Below are positions 12,901 to 18,882 of a DNA stretch of 20,043 nucleotides, one piece after another. The stretch comes from a virus. Position 1 is the first letter of the stretch. Each line of letters opens with the position of its first letter. The notes below the pieces were generated by a model that was not told where the DNA came from, made no database searches, and saw only the letters and a list, made by a program, of their open reading frames with translations. The position numbers and the translations under genes were made by a program. Location of the stretch: positions 1-20,043 of IMG/VR virus record IMGVR_UViG_3300002835_001420. One strand, 5' to 3'.

Positions 12901-13653
12901 ATGAGATACAACATTGTTATTCCAGACATTCATCAGCAATATGAACGATTGATTCGAATCACGAATAGTGAAATTGTGCGTGGAGCAGAAAAGGTTATCT
13001 TTCTTGGTGATTATTTCGATTCTTTCGATTATCCACACGAAACACAAAGAACCTGCGAATTCTTGAACAAGAATATTGATAAGGAGAACTGGATTTTCTT
13101 AATCGGCAATCACGACGTTCACTATTTTTCTCCTAATAGATCATATCGTTGTTCTGGTTGGAATTCTTTATCACAAACTATTATTGATTCTTCCCTTTCT
13201 TTCAAACCATACGAGAAGATGCGATGGCTCTATCGAGAGGAGATTGCAGGAAAGGATGTTATGTATTCGCATGCTGGATTACATAATGATCTATATAAGA
13301 GATTGCGAACTTCTTTTTCCGATTTCGCAAAATTTAGTGATTTCGTAGATTATCTGAATTCCTCTATCGACGCAACTTGTATACAATTCGCTGATCCTTA
13401 TATCTCTGCAGGTAGAGATCGTGGAGGAAAAGAACTAGTTGGTGGAATTACTTGGGTTGATTGGTATACTTTTTCACCAATTCCAGTTGTAGATCAAATT
13501 GTCGGTCACTCAACATTCACCAATCCAAATTGGTTAAACGATAATTATATTGGATCGAAGAATGTTTGTATTGACACAAATCTCAAACACATTCTTAAAG
13601 TCGAATTGGATACAAATGCATGGATTGTGTGTAATGTCAATGAATTAGATTGA
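12901..13653 (+). CDS. Calcineurin-like metallophosphoesterase
   Basis: A 250-aa phosphoesterase with all the two-metal motifs in order: PDIHQ (D9, H11), GDYFDS (D37), GNHD (69-72), SHAG (H123) and GHST (H202). The family includes Ser/Thr phosphatases such as phage lambda PP, and nucleases or nucleotide phosphatases, so the substrate cannot be fixed. The compact size and D-x-H/GDYFD/GNHD layout fit phage PP-type enzymes that dephosphorylate proteins or 2',3'-cyclic ends. It starts directly after the previous stop and is the last gene before tRNA-Met. Confidence 0.9.
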   Translation: MRYNIVIPDIHQQYERLIRITNSEIVRGAEKVIFLGDYFDSFDYPHETQRTCEFLNKNIDKENWIFLIGNHDVHYFSPNRSYRCSGWNSLSQTIIDSSLSFKPYEKMRWLYREEIAGKDVMYSHAGLHNDLYKRLRTSFSDFAKFSDFVDYLNSSIDATCIQFADPYISAGRDRGGKELVGGITWVDWYTFSPIPVVDQIVGHSTFTNPNWLNDNYIGSKNVCIDTNLKHILKVELDTNAWIVCNVNELD

Positions 13654-13692
13654 CTATTTCGTTCGTATATATTATAATAAAAATGTGATTGT

Positions 13693-13771
13693 GCTCCCAT
13701 AGCTCAATTGGTTAGCAGCGCCCTGCTCATAACAGGTGAGGTTCTAGGTTCAAGCCCTAGTGGGAGCACCA
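13693..13771 (+). tRNA. tRNA with CAT anticodon (Met, or Ile2 if lysidine-modified)
   Basis: Acceptor GCTCCCA/TGGGAGC, D-loop with TTGGTTA, anticodon loop CTCATAA on a CCTG/CAGG stem, T-arm CTAGG/CCTAG with TTCAAGC, A73 and encoded CCA. It is the only plus-strand tRNA in the window. Anticodon CAT alone does not separate elongator Met from AUA-reading Ile2. Confidence 0.95.
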
Positions 13772-13789
13772 AAGTTAAAAGGATAGATT

Positions 13790-14908
13790 ATGTCTTATTT
13801 TGTGAGATCTGGAAATCGTTACACTGTTGCATCTAAGAATTCTTTCGTATATGAGACTTCAGTTCCTGTAGGAACTTACGTCGTAAAATACGATGACAAT
13901 AACAAACAATATTATTTAGAGATTATTGAAGATTTCTCTATCAGTCACAAGTTGTATGGTGATACGATCAAGAATGCAGATCGAGTGATCAATACATTTA
14001 AGCAGAGACCTGCTTCTACTGGTGTGATGTTGTCAGGAGAAAAGGGTTCTGGGAAAACACTTTTGGCGAAAGCCATCTCTATTTTTAGTAGAGATTCTAA
14101 TATCCCAACATTCATTGTCAATGAACCGCATTGTGGTGACACGTTCAATACTTTTCTTCAGACAATCGATCAAGAATGCGTTGTTATTTTCGATGAGTTT
14201 GAGAAAGTGTATTCTGATAAGAAAGATCAAGAAGCCATCCTCACTCTACTAGATGGTGTCTATCCTTCTAAGAAGTTGTTTATTTTAACTGTCAACGACA
14301 AATACAAGGTTGACATTAATATGAAGAATCGTCCGGGAAGAATCTATTACATGTTAGATTTCGAAGGTCTGGATCTAGGATTCATCAGAGAGTATTGTGA
14401 AGATAACCTTATCTACAAGGATAAAATTGATTCGATCTGCAAATTCTCACAAGCTTTCGATTCTTTCAATTTCGATATGCTGAAGGCTATGGTTGAAGAG
14501 ATCAATCGTTATAATGAATCTGTGAATGATGTTATGCGATTCCTTAATACAAAGCCGGAATTTAATTCTGGTACAGAATATGAGGTCAAAATTACTCTTG
14601 CTAAGACTAAAGAAAGAATTGATAGAATTAAAGAAGACTCTCTAGATCCTGAGTTGGTGTTGAATAGCGAATTAGAGCACGGCAACTCTATTATCATTAA
14701 TCCTCTGTCTGTTGGAAAGGATGGTTATGGAATTGGTGTTGATTTTAAGAACGAGAAGTATGATGATTATCATTACTATGTTGTTTTCTTTAATCATGAT
14801 CTAATCGATGTTGATATTCGAAATCATTCGTTCAAATTTAAGAATAGCGATGGTGATGTTATTTCCTTAACAAAAGCGAAGAAGACGAAATTCCAATACG
14901 CATTCTAA
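13790..14908 (+). CDS. AAA+ ATPase, BCS1-like
   Basis: A 372-aa protein. Residues 1-55 form a small beta domain. The core has Walker A GEKGSGKT (83-90), Walker B VVIFDEFE (131-138), sensor 1 ILTVND (165-170) and NRPGRIYY (180-187), the arginine region typical of BCS1/classic AAA proteins. Residues 230-290 are helical and charged; residues 295-372 form a second beta-rich domain. The layout suggests a hexameric remodelling ATPase acting on proteins. Similar genes occur in large T4-related phages without a firm role. GGATAG lies before the ATG, and tRNA-Met is 18 bases upstream. Confidence 0.9.
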   Translation: MSYFVRSGNRYTVASKNSFVYETSVPVGTYVVKYDDNNKQYYLEIIEDFSISHKLYGDTIKNADRVINTFKQRPASTGVMLSGEKGSGKTLLAKAISIFSRDSNIPTFIVNEPHCGDTFNTFLQTIDQECVVIFDEFEKVYSDKKDQEAILTLLDGVYPSKKLFILTVNDKYKVDINMKNRPGRIYYMLDFEGLDLGFIREYCEDNLIYKDKIDSICKFSQAFDSFNFDMLKAMVEEINRYNESVNDVMRFLNTKPEFNSGTEYEVKITLAKTKERIDRIKEDSLDPELVLNSELEHGNSIIINPLSVGKDGYGIGVDFKNEKYDDYHYYVVFFNHDLIDVDIRNHSFKFKNSDGDVISLTKAKKTKFQYAF

Positions 14909-14909
14909 T

Positions 14910-15101
14910 ATGTATTTGATTATTGTTTGCATTGCCTTGACATCCATCCTCTCATTCAAATTGGGAGGATGGATTGAAAGACAAAACTGGAAATATGGAG
15001 TCTATTTCTTAGACAAGAATGGGATCGCCAAAAAGGTGATCCCATTCAACAGAAGAAGACAACAAAATGGTAAGATAATTAGTATCGAGTCATTAGACTA
15101 G
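14910..15101 (+). CDS. Small membrane protein, 63 aa
   Basis: One N-terminal hydrophobic segment (residues 2-19, YLIIVCIALTSILSFKLG) followed by a charged, basic tail that would face the cytoplasm. It begins 1 base after the AAA+ stop, so it is translationally coupled and could anchor that ATPase at the membrane (inference). A perfect 9-bp inverted repeat (AATGGGATC/GATCCCATT, around 15018-15046) lies inside the gene and may form an mRNA hairpin. Confidence 0.72.
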   Translation: MYLIIVCIALTSILSFKLGGWIERQNWKYGVYFLDKNGIAKKVIPFNRRRQQNGKIISIESLD

Positions 15102-15111
15102 GAGATGTTAA

Positions 15112-15297
15112 ATGGATCTATCTGGATGGATTGGTAAACCTGTAGAAGAAGCAATGCAATATTCAAAGAGAATTGGATTCTCAGCTAGAATTATTCAAGT
15201 TGATGGTGAACCGATGATTCTGACATGTGATTTCAATCGCAGCAGAGTTGGACTAGTTGTTCAAGATGGTATTGTACAATCAGTTAGTTTTGGGTAA
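15112..15297 (+). CDS. Small protein resembling the I78/potato-inhibitor-I fold, 61 aa
   Basis: The pattern WIGKPVEEAMQYSK, ARIIQVDGEPM, T-x-DFNRSRVGLVVQDG, IVQSVSFG follows that of small peptidase inhibitors of the I78 and potato inhibitor I folds: a helix after G-K-x-x-E-A, then a loop, then N-x-x-R-V-x-L-x-V-D-x-G and a final strand. A protease-inhibitor role would be interesting in a phage but is inferred from this pattern only. GGAG lies 6 bases before the ATG. It is followed after 1 base by the next gene. Confidence 0.72.
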   Translation: MDLSGWIGKPVEEAMQYSKRIGFSARIIQVDGEPMILTCDFNRSRVGLVVQDGIVQSVSFG

Positions 15298-15298
15298 T

Positions 15299-15499
15299 AT
15301 GTGGTCGAAAGAAATTGTCAATTATTTGGAGAGGATTCAAAATAATCCTCTCCATCATTCATATACATGTGGAACTGAAGGATGTGGAATATGGATTAGA
15401 TCTGATTGTGGTGTAGAAGTGTTTTCCGGAACAAACTTAGTGGCAACATCAGAATATTTGTATTGTCCTAAATGTGCTTATATACAATTATGGTACTAA
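15299..15499 (+). CDS. Small zinc-ribbon protein, 66 aa
   Basis: Cysteines are placed as CGTEGC near residue 25, a lone Cys in SDCG, and CPKC near residue 55, which would suit a zinc ribbon. Family not recognised. The start at 15299 was chosen over 15257 because it follows the previous stop by 1 base and removes a long overlap. It ends directly before a palindromic terminator. Confidence 0.72.
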   Translation: MWSKEIVNYLERIQNNPLHHSYTCGTEGCGIWIRSDCGVEVFSGTNLVATSEYLYCPKCAYIQLWY

Positions 15500-15500
15500 A

Positions 15501-15524
15501 AAGGGACTCAATATTGAGTCCCTT
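15501..15524. terminator. Palindromic two-way terminator
   Basis: Perfect 24-bp palindrome AAGGGACTCA-ATAT-TGAGTCCCTT between converging genes. On the minus strand it is followed by TTTTTAG, making a good rho-independent terminator. On the plus strand the tail is CATCG, and a T-run comes only 12 bases later. It overlaps the end of the 15508-15654 gene. Confidence 0.8.
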
Positions 15525-15654
15525 CATCGCAGATCTTTTTGTGTTTTCTCTTACGCAATGCTTTTCTTTTTTGCTTCTTAGGTACAATAATAGATCCGGT
15601 TTTTATGCCGGATCTTATTTTTGATGGATCTATTTTAGGTATCTTTATTGTCAT
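15508..15654 (-). CDS. Very basic small protein, 48 aa
   Basis: MTIKIPKIDPSKIRSG followed by a Lys/Arg-rich stretch (KKQKRKALRKRKHKK). Probably binds nucleic acid. The frame is open further upstream, to 15708, inside the preceding gene; the 20-base overlap start at 15654 is preferred. Its ribosome site is weak. The C-terminal codons double as the terminator palindrome. It could be non-coding sequence, but the strongly biased composition argues for a real peptide. Confidence 0.5.
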   Translation of the reverse strand: MTIKIPKIDPSKIRSGIKTGSIIVPKKQKRKALRKRKHKKICDEGTQY

Positions 15655-15898
15655 CTTTTCTTGTTTTGATTTGACTGTATTTGATATTGTAGAATTTTTC
15701 TGCTGCAATCATTGCATAATCTTTAGTTTGATATTTGTCTGAAGAATATGGATATGTGACATCATGCCAATAATAGATCTGATATACGTTAGATACTTTG
15801 CGATGCATAATTTCTGCTAATAGAATTCCACTATCTAGATCAAATAATCTATCACCATCCCAAATACCATTCTTCTTTTTCTTGAATAACGAAAACAT
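15635..15898 (-). CDS. Hypothetical protein, 87 aa
   Basis: Not recognised. The product begins MFSLFKKKKNGIWDGDRLFDL, continues with HRKVSNVYQIYYWHDV and YPYSSDKYQTKDYAM, and ends basic. The motif of two aromatic strands plus D-x-D pairs resembles a small beta fold. AGGTG lies 7 bases before the ATG at 15898; a GTG at 15907 is the alternative. It is the last larger gene downstream of the tRNA cluster, 24 bases after tRNA-Gly, so it may be read through from the tRNA transcript. Confidence 0.7.
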   Translation of the reverse strand: MFSLFKKKKNGIWDGDRLFDLDSGILLAEIMHRKVSNVYQIYYWHDVTYPYSSDKYQTKDYAMIAAEKFYNIKYSQIKTRKDDNKDT

Positions 15899-15921
15899 AA
15901 TTATCACCTAAGAAATATGTT

Positions 15922-15996
15922 GGAGCTGCCAGTCGGATTCGAACCGACACCAAGAGTTTGGAAGACTCCTGTGCTACCATTAAACACCATGGCCGC
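15922..15996 (-). tRNA. tRNA-Gly (TCC)
   Basis: Acceptor GCGGCCA/TGGCAGC (one G-A mismatch), D-arm GTG/CAC with AATGGTAG, anticodon loop CTTCCAA, T-arm GTCGG/CCGAC with TTCGAAT, T73, encoded CCA. Reads GGA/GGG. Confidence 0.93.
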
Positions 15997-16010
15997 AAAT
16001 TTTAAAATTT

Positions 16011-16101
16011 TGGTGCTCAGATTCGGACTTGAACCGAAACTAACCTCTGATCTGGAGTTCGGGTTTATAAGACCCGTCGTGCTACATTACACTATCTGAG
16101 C
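16011..16101 (-). tRNA. Long-variable-arm tRNA with anticodon TAT (Ile AUA codon, Leu-like body)
   Basis: 91 nt with a perfect 7-bp acceptor stem (GCTCAGA/TCTGAGC), A73 and encoded CCA. The anticodon stem is perfect (CGGGT/ACCCG) with loop CTTATAA, so the anticodon is TAT (AUA, Ile). The variable region is about 20 nt and can pair (AACTC with GAGGTT, one bulge), making this a class II tRNA like Leu or Ser. Class II with A73 is typical of tRNA-Leu, whose synthetase does not read the anticodon in E. coli. The D-loop (TAATGTAG) has only one of the usual two Gs. Which amino acid it carries cannot be told from sequence. Confidence 0.85.
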
Positions 16102-16201
16102 AAATTTTCTATAAATTCTTTATTGATTTGTTCTTTAGATAATACGATCACTTTAATGTTATTTAGTTAATGATATTGTTACACCATAGGAGCACTATTA
16201 T

Positions 16202-16262
16202 TTAGTGGCGGTTTTTTGGTTACCATTGCGTCTTTATCTTCCAACAGATAAAGAACCACTAA
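16202..16262 (-). ncRNA. Structured spacer element E1 (tRNA-like size, no CCA)
   Basis: 61 nt closed by TTAGTGG/CCACTAA (7 bp) with an internal 8-bp hairpin TCTTTATC/GATAAAGA. It directly follows tRNA-Ile(GAT) in the transcript. It has no anticodon arm, T-loop or CCA. Bases 16102-16201, beyond it, hold no clear feature. Confidence 0.5.
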
Positions 16263-16268
16263 GAAATT

Positions 16269-16346
16269 TGGTTGGCCTGATCTGATTCGAACAGACGACT
16301 TCCTTGTTATCAGCAAGGTACTCTAAACCAACTGAGTTACAGGCCA
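16269..16346 (-). tRNA. tRNA-Ile (GAT)
   Basis: Acceptor TGGCCTG/CAGGCCA, D-loop with TTGGTTTA, anticodon loop CTGATAA on CCTTG/CAAGG, T-loop TTCGAAT, A73, encoded CCA. Confidence 0.95.
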
Positions 16347-16361
16347 ATGCATTTACCAGTA

Positions 16362-16679
16362 TCAATAAGAAGAAAATTCTACTTGCAGATTATCTAATTT
16401 AATAAGATCAGGATAAATTGTAGATAGATCGATTCCATCTACAATGAAAGCCTTTTCTGTTTTCTTATGATCCATTCCACAAGATCCATTACAGGAACAA
16501 CCTGAAGAATAACACCATAGGATATCACCATTTTGATTGATTCCGATTCCTTCATATGAATGATGACCATATCCATAGTCTTCATTTTGGATCTCTTTCA
16601 CAATTACACACTCTTCCTCATCGAAAGTAGATTTCGGAAGTGAAGGATAATTTTGTACAACGTAGTCAATGATGTTCAT
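16362..16679 (-). CDS. Cys-rich hypothetical protein, 105 aa
   Basis: MNIIDYVVQNYPSLPKSTFD, then EEEC, a beta-rich middle (GYGHHSYEGIGINQNGDILW) and a dense Cys cluster CYSSGCSCNGSCGMDH, which could bind zinc or an iron-sulphur site. No family recognised. ATG 16679 has AAAGGTG upstream; a GTG 9 bases earlier overlaps that site and is less likely. It lies between tRNA-Ile(GAT) and a 55-aa gene, embedded in the tRNA transcript. Confidence 0.78.
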   Translation of the reverse strand: MNIIDYVVQNYPSLPKSTFDEEECVIVKEIQNEDYGYGHHSYEGIGINQNGDILWCYSSGCSCNGSCGMDHKKTEKAFIVDGIDLSTIYPDLIKLDNLQVEFSSY

Positions 16680-16757
16680 ATTACACACCTTTTGATAAAG
16701 ATAAGAGGTTTAACATTAAAATGTTATTTATGTTGTGATTGAGATTTTTACAATTCG

Positions 16758-16925
16758 TCAATCTGAATGTGTACTGCCATCTAACACATACTTCAATCTT
16801 TCTGTTGCGGATTCGATATCACCATAAAGAATTTCATAATTGTGAAAAGTGTATACACAAAGCTGATTATTACTTTCTGGCCAAATCCTTGCGATACAAA
16901 AATTGAATTTTTCTGAGTTACCCAT
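16758..16925 (-). CDS. Hypothetical protein, 55 aa
   Basis: MGNSEKFNFCIARIWPESNN, then QLCVYTFHNYEILYGDIES and a short helix ending STHSD. It reads like a small alpha/beta protein; no family recognised. GGAG lies 5 bases before the ATG, and codon use matches its neighbours, so it is probably real. A different frame open to 17005 starts inside the E2 structured element and is rejected. Confidence 0.68.
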   Translation of the reverse strand: MGNSEKFNFCIARIWPESNNQLCVYTFHNYEILYGDIESATERLKYVLDGSTHSD

Positions 16926-16943
16926 AAACACTCCATAAAACGG

Positions 16944-17068
16944 TTATCTGAATGCTGGTATCGAACCAGTTGCATCCAATGCACTTGTGGAATCGAACCA
17001 CCCAATAGACCTCTCTATTGGTGTCTCAGTGCGCAACCGAGACTAGCACCACACTGCCATTCAGATAA
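16944..17068 (-). ncRNA. Expanded tRNA-like element E2 with two T-arms, no CCA
   Basis: 125 nt closed by an 11-bp perfect stem (TTATCTGAATG/CATTCAGATAA). Inside on the minus strand: a D-like arm GCA/TGC, a 7-bp stem GTCTCGG/CTGAGAC with 7-nt loop TTGCGCA (would read GCG), hairpin CCAATAG/CTATTGG, a T-arm GTGG-TTCGATT-CCAC, hairpin TGCAT/ATGCA, and a second T-arm CTGG-TTCGATA-CCAG. The acceptor is followed by TAACC rather than NCCA. It looks like a tRNA with about 55 nt added in the variable region. Confidence 0.6.
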
Positions 17069-17082
17069 ATTCTTGAATATTT

Positions 17083-17161
17083 TGGTGGCTCCGTCCGGAT
17101 TCGAACCGGAATCTTATGCTCTTCAGGCATATGCTGCATACTAATCCAGCTACACAGAGCC
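17083..17161 (-). tRNA. tRNA-Phe (GAA)
   Basis: Acceptor GGCTCTG/CGGAGCC, D-stem GCTG/CAGC, anticodon loop CTGAAGA on TATGC/GCATA, T-arm TCCGG/CCGGA with TTCGAAT, A73, encoded CCA. Confidence 0.94.
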
Positions 17162-17176
17162 ATTAAAATTTTGCGC

Positions 17177-17257
17177 TTCTCAGTGGATTTCACTATAGTT
17201 CCGAATCTTGACTAGATACCTTGAGTTCAGTATCAATCGCACGTCTATCACTAAGAA
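17177..17257 (-). ncRNA. Structured spacer element E3
   Basis: 81 nt closed by TTCTTAGTG/CACTGAGAA, 9 bp including one G-U that pairs only on the minus strand, which supports transcription from that strand. Inside: hairpin GATAC/GTATC and GATT/AATC. It begins 2 bases after the CCA of tRNA-Ala in transcript order. No T-loop and no CCA. Confidence 0.52.
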
Positions 17258-17259
17258 TT

Positions 17260-17338
17260 TGGTGGAAAACATCGGATTCGAACCGATCTGATATCCGCAT
17301 TGCAAGTGCGGCGAACACCCCAAGCATTCCCGTTCCCC
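17260..17338 (-). tRNA. tRNA-Ala (TGC)
   Basis: Acceptor GGGGAAC/GTTTTCC (two G-U), D-arm GAA/TTC with GGGG in the loop, anticodon loop CTTGCAA on CCGCA/TGCGG, T-arm ATCGG/CCGAT with TTCGAAT, A73, encoded CCA. The G3-U70 pair that marks tRNA-Ala is present. Confidence 0.94.
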
Positions 17339-17347
17339 GAAAATTTT

Positions 17348-17420
17348 GGCGGTTCATGAGATAATCGAAATCTCGATTCTCCGTAGACAGCGGAGCGTTT
17401 TGCCACTAAACTAATGAACC
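17348..17420 (-). tRNA. tRNA-Asp (GTC)
   Basis: Acceptor GGTTCAT/ATGAACC, D-arm GTTT/AAAC, anticodon loop CTGTCTA on CTCCG/CGGAG, T-loop TTCGATT, G73 as expected for Asp, encoded CCA. It is the first tRNA after the internal promoter. Confidence 0.94.
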
Positions 17421-17436
17421 GTTTATCAACATATTT

Positions 17437-17465
17437 AGTATACTACATTTAGATCTTTTTGTCAA
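17437..17465 (-). promoter_or_regulatory. Consensus promoter inside the tRNA cluster
   Basis: Minus strand: TTGACA (17460-17465), 17-bp spacer, TATACT (17437-17442). The predicted start near 17430 is about 10 bases before tRNA-Asp, so it drives the Asp-Ala-Phe-Ile-Gly half of the cluster. Confidence 0.88.
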
Positions 17466-17470
17466 TCTGA

Positions 17471-17644
17471 TTAATACTTCGTTAAATCGAACAAAGTAAT
17501 TATTCCGTCACGATCAACACCGAATTGCATTTCTCTATAAGAGAAGAACCAGACTTCAAATAGATTAGAATATCTAAGTTCAGGAATTACTTCTGATAAT
17601 CCCATTTCTGTTAAAGCAGCAATAACTGTATTAGTTGGTTTCAT
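17471..17644 (-). CDS. Hypothetical protein, 57 aa
   Basis: MKPTNTVIAALTEMGLSEVI followed by ELRYSNLFEVWFFSYREMQF and GVDRDGIITLFDLTKY, a helix plus beta hairpins. No family recognised. The frame is open to 17740, but ATG 17644 lies 4 bases after the stop of the 77-aa gene and is the natural coupled start. Its stop sits directly before the internal tRNA promoter. Confidence 0.7.
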   Translation of the reverse strand: MKPTNTVIAALTEMGLSEVIPELRYSNLFEVWFFSYREMQFGVDRDGIITLFDLTKY

Positions 17645-17648
17645 ATGA

Positions 17649-17882
17649 TTATCGACACAATTGCCCGCAATAGGCACAATAAAAACCAGAACTTCTTCCA
17701 GACATACAATACAATAGCCAAGGTTCGTTACACTTAACACACCCAGCGTTGTTTTGCTCTAGTATGTTTTCTTCGGGAATATGTGTAGTTCCGACAAGAA
17801 TGAACCCATCGCACGTGATGCGGAATTGTTCAATCCCTTGTTGAGAAATTGTGTATTCATTGTTATTCTGTAGTTGGTTCAT
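17649..17882 (-). CDS. Zinc-ribbon protein, 77 aa
   Basis: The C-terminal half carries CVKC and CAYC pairs plus further Cys (LLYC, QLC), a typical four-Cys zinc ribbon; the N-terminal half (ISQQGIEQFRITCDGFILVG) is beta-rich. Function unknown. No clear ribosome site. It lies downstream of the E4 element in the tRNA transcript and is coupled to the 57-aa gene. The two neighbours could be two halves of one older gene, but no frameshift is needed to explain them. Confidence 0.72.
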   Translation of the reverse strand: MNQLQNNNEYTISQQGIEQFRITCDGFILVGTTHIPEENILEQNNAGCVKCNEPWLLYCMSGRSSGFYCAYCGQLCR

Positions 17883-17922
17883 ATATTTTATTGTTAACTG
17901 CCCTTCTGAAATCTTAGTTACT

Positions 17923-18117
17923 ATTACTGTGCCACGGATTCTTACCGTGTGTAAGGCTCCCAGTACCTATCTCCACGAGCATTGATCGTTTACACGTTGT
18001 TAGTCGTTTGGGTTGTATTCGTGGCTTTCACAGAAGGAGAAGCTTACTATTTCTGTCCACAGGTTAACTACCTGATGGTGATTTTCGAGGTTCGGGCATG
18101 ACCTCCCACACAGTAAT
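17923..18117 (-). ncRNA. Large structured RNA element E4 (195 nt)
   Basis: Closed by a perfect 9-bp stem ATTACTGTG/CACAGTAAT lying 2 bases from tRNA-Cys. On the minus strand it contains GGG-AGGTCATG-CCC, CAGGT/ACCTG, ACAGAA/TTCTGT, CCACGA/TCGTGG, and, next to the 3' closing strand, a T-arm-like CACGG-TAAGAAT-CCGTG. No open reading frame explains it. It has no CCA and no tmRNA tag frame that I can see. The strand is inferred from its neighbours and the T-arm-like end. Confidence 0.5.
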
Positions 18118-18119
18118 TC

Positions 18120-18193
18120 TGGAGCGTTCTATGAGATTTTAACTCATCTAAATCTGCTTTGCAGGCAGATGCCTAGTCACTCGGCCAAGAACG
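18120..18193 (-). tRNA. tRNA-Cys (GCA)
   Basis: Acceptor GCGTTCT/AGAACGC, D-stem GCC/GGC, anticodon loop CTGCAAA on TCTGC/GCAGA, T-arm ATGAG/CTCAT with TTAAAAT, T73 as expected for Cys, encoded CCA. Bases 18194-18351 after it hold only an AT-rich spacer with a short palindrome CTCTAATATTAGAG. Confidence 0.93.
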
Positions 18194-18351
18194 CAAATAT
18201 CTTTTTGAACCAAGAAGTCAAACTATTTGTTGGTTTTGTTGGTTTAATATTTTTATTATAACAACAAATCTTAAGACGATTCTCTCTAATATTAGAGATC
18301 GACTTATAAGGAGAATATTTTAAATGGAGTTCACGTTTCATAATTAGAATT

Positions 18352-18427
18352 TGGTGCGCCCTGTGAGACTCGAACTCACGACCCTTGCATTAAAAGTGCA
18401 ATGCTCCACCAACTGAGCTAAGAGCGC
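18352..18427 (-). tRNA. tRNA-Lys (TTT)
   Basis: Acceptor GCGCTCT/AGGGCGC, D-arm GCTC/GAGC with GTTGGT, anticodon loop CTTTTAA on TTGCA/TGCAA, T-arm GTGAG/CTCAC with TTCGAGT, A73, encoded CCA. Confidence 0.95.
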
Positions 18428-18435
18428 AAAATTGT

Positions 18436-18484
18436 TTTCATCCTTTCTGTTTACTCCCCAAACTGGGAGAGTCAGGCGATGAAA
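18436..18484 (-). ncRNA. Structured spacer element E5
   Basis: 49 nt closed by TTTCATC/GATGAAA with an internal CTCCC/GGGAG hairpin. It fills the gap between tRNA-Gln and tRNA-Lys. No tRNA consensus and no CCA. Confidence 0.42.
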
Positions 18485-18504
18485 GATTGTATAACATTTA
18501 AATT

Positions 18505-18580
18505 TGGTAGCCAAACTAGGGGACGATCCTAGAACCTTCTGAGTCAAAGTCAGACGCTCTACCAATTGAGCTATTTGGCT
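18505..18580 (-). tRNA. tRNA-Gln (TTG)
   Basis: Acceptor AGCCAAA/TTTGGCT, D-arm GCTC/GAGC, anticodon loop CTTTGAC on TCTGA/TCAGA, T-stem CTAGG/CCTAG, A73, encoded CCA. The T-loop is ATCGTCC: positions 54 and 58 are A and U instead of the usual U and A. Confidence 0.93.
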
Positions 18581-18588
18581 AGAAATTC

Positions 18589-18643
18589 GTTGTTTGTAGC
18601 GTCCCTTCCATCGCTTCTTTGGGAGAGATCATACCCAAACAAC
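18589..18643 (-). ncRNA. Structured spacer element E6
   Basis: 55 nt closed by GTTGTTTG/CAAACAAC (8 bp) with an AGCG/CGCT hairpin; an alternative 7-bp pairing GATCATA/TATGATC competes with the closing stem. No tRNA consensus and no CCA. Confidence 0.42.
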
Positions 18644-18660
18644 AGAGATATGATCGAAAT

Positions 18661-18737
18661 TGGTGTCGATGACGAGATTCGAACTCGCAATACCCACCTT
18701 GAAAGGGTGGTGGCTTAACCAATTTGCCTACATCGAC
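18661..18737 (-). tRNA. tRNA-Glu (TTC)
   Basis: Acceptor GTCGATG/CATCGAC, D-stem GGC/GCC with TTGGTTAA, anticodon loop CTTTCAA on CCACC/GGTGG, T-loop TTCGAAT, A73, encoded CCA. Confidence 0.94.
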
Positions 18738-18787
18738 AATTCAAATTATATGATATTATAAGTTTTAGATGGTGTTCAGGCCATATA

Positions 18788-18876
18788 GATGATTATCGAG
18801 AATTACGTCTCTAAAGGAATTGAACCTTTGACCAGTTCAGGTTGGTTTGCTCCCAGCAATTTAACCTATAATCATC
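18788..18876 (-). ncRNA. tRNA-like element E7 with extra arm, no CCA
   Basis: 89 nt closed by a perfect 9-bp stem GATGATTAT/ATAATCATC. Arms in transcript order: TTGCT-GGG-AGCAA, ACCA/TGGT with an 8-nt loop, a true T-arm AAAGG-TTCAATT-CCTTT, then an extra hairpin GAGA/TCTC between T-arm and closing stem. No usable anticodon loop. Confidence 0.58.
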
Positions 18877-18882
18877 ATCGAT

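Noticed and set aside
16102-16160. 19-codon GTG-start minus-strand frame (VIVLSKEQINKEFIENLLR-like) next to the UAU tRNA
   Set aside because: It runs into the tRNA 5' end and lacks a ribosome site; too short to support, perhaps a gene remnant.
17471-17882. The 77-aa and 57-aa frames as one frameshifted gene
   Set aside because: The second gene has its own ATG 4 bases after the first stop, a normal coupled arrangement, and the first ends after a complete zinc ribbon.
17923-18117. Reading the 195-nt element as tmRNA
   Set aside because: Too short, no 3' CCA, no recognisable tag frame and no tmRNA-type 5' domain; kept as an unassigned structured RNA.
18309-18348. Plus-strand AAGGAG followed by a 7-codon ATG frame
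   Set aside because: It lies antisense to the tRNA transcript, with no promoter and a frame too short to call.
18344-18565. 73-codon minus-strand open frame
   Set aside because: It runs through tRNA-Lys and tRNA-Gln; its peptide is a translation of tRNA sequence.
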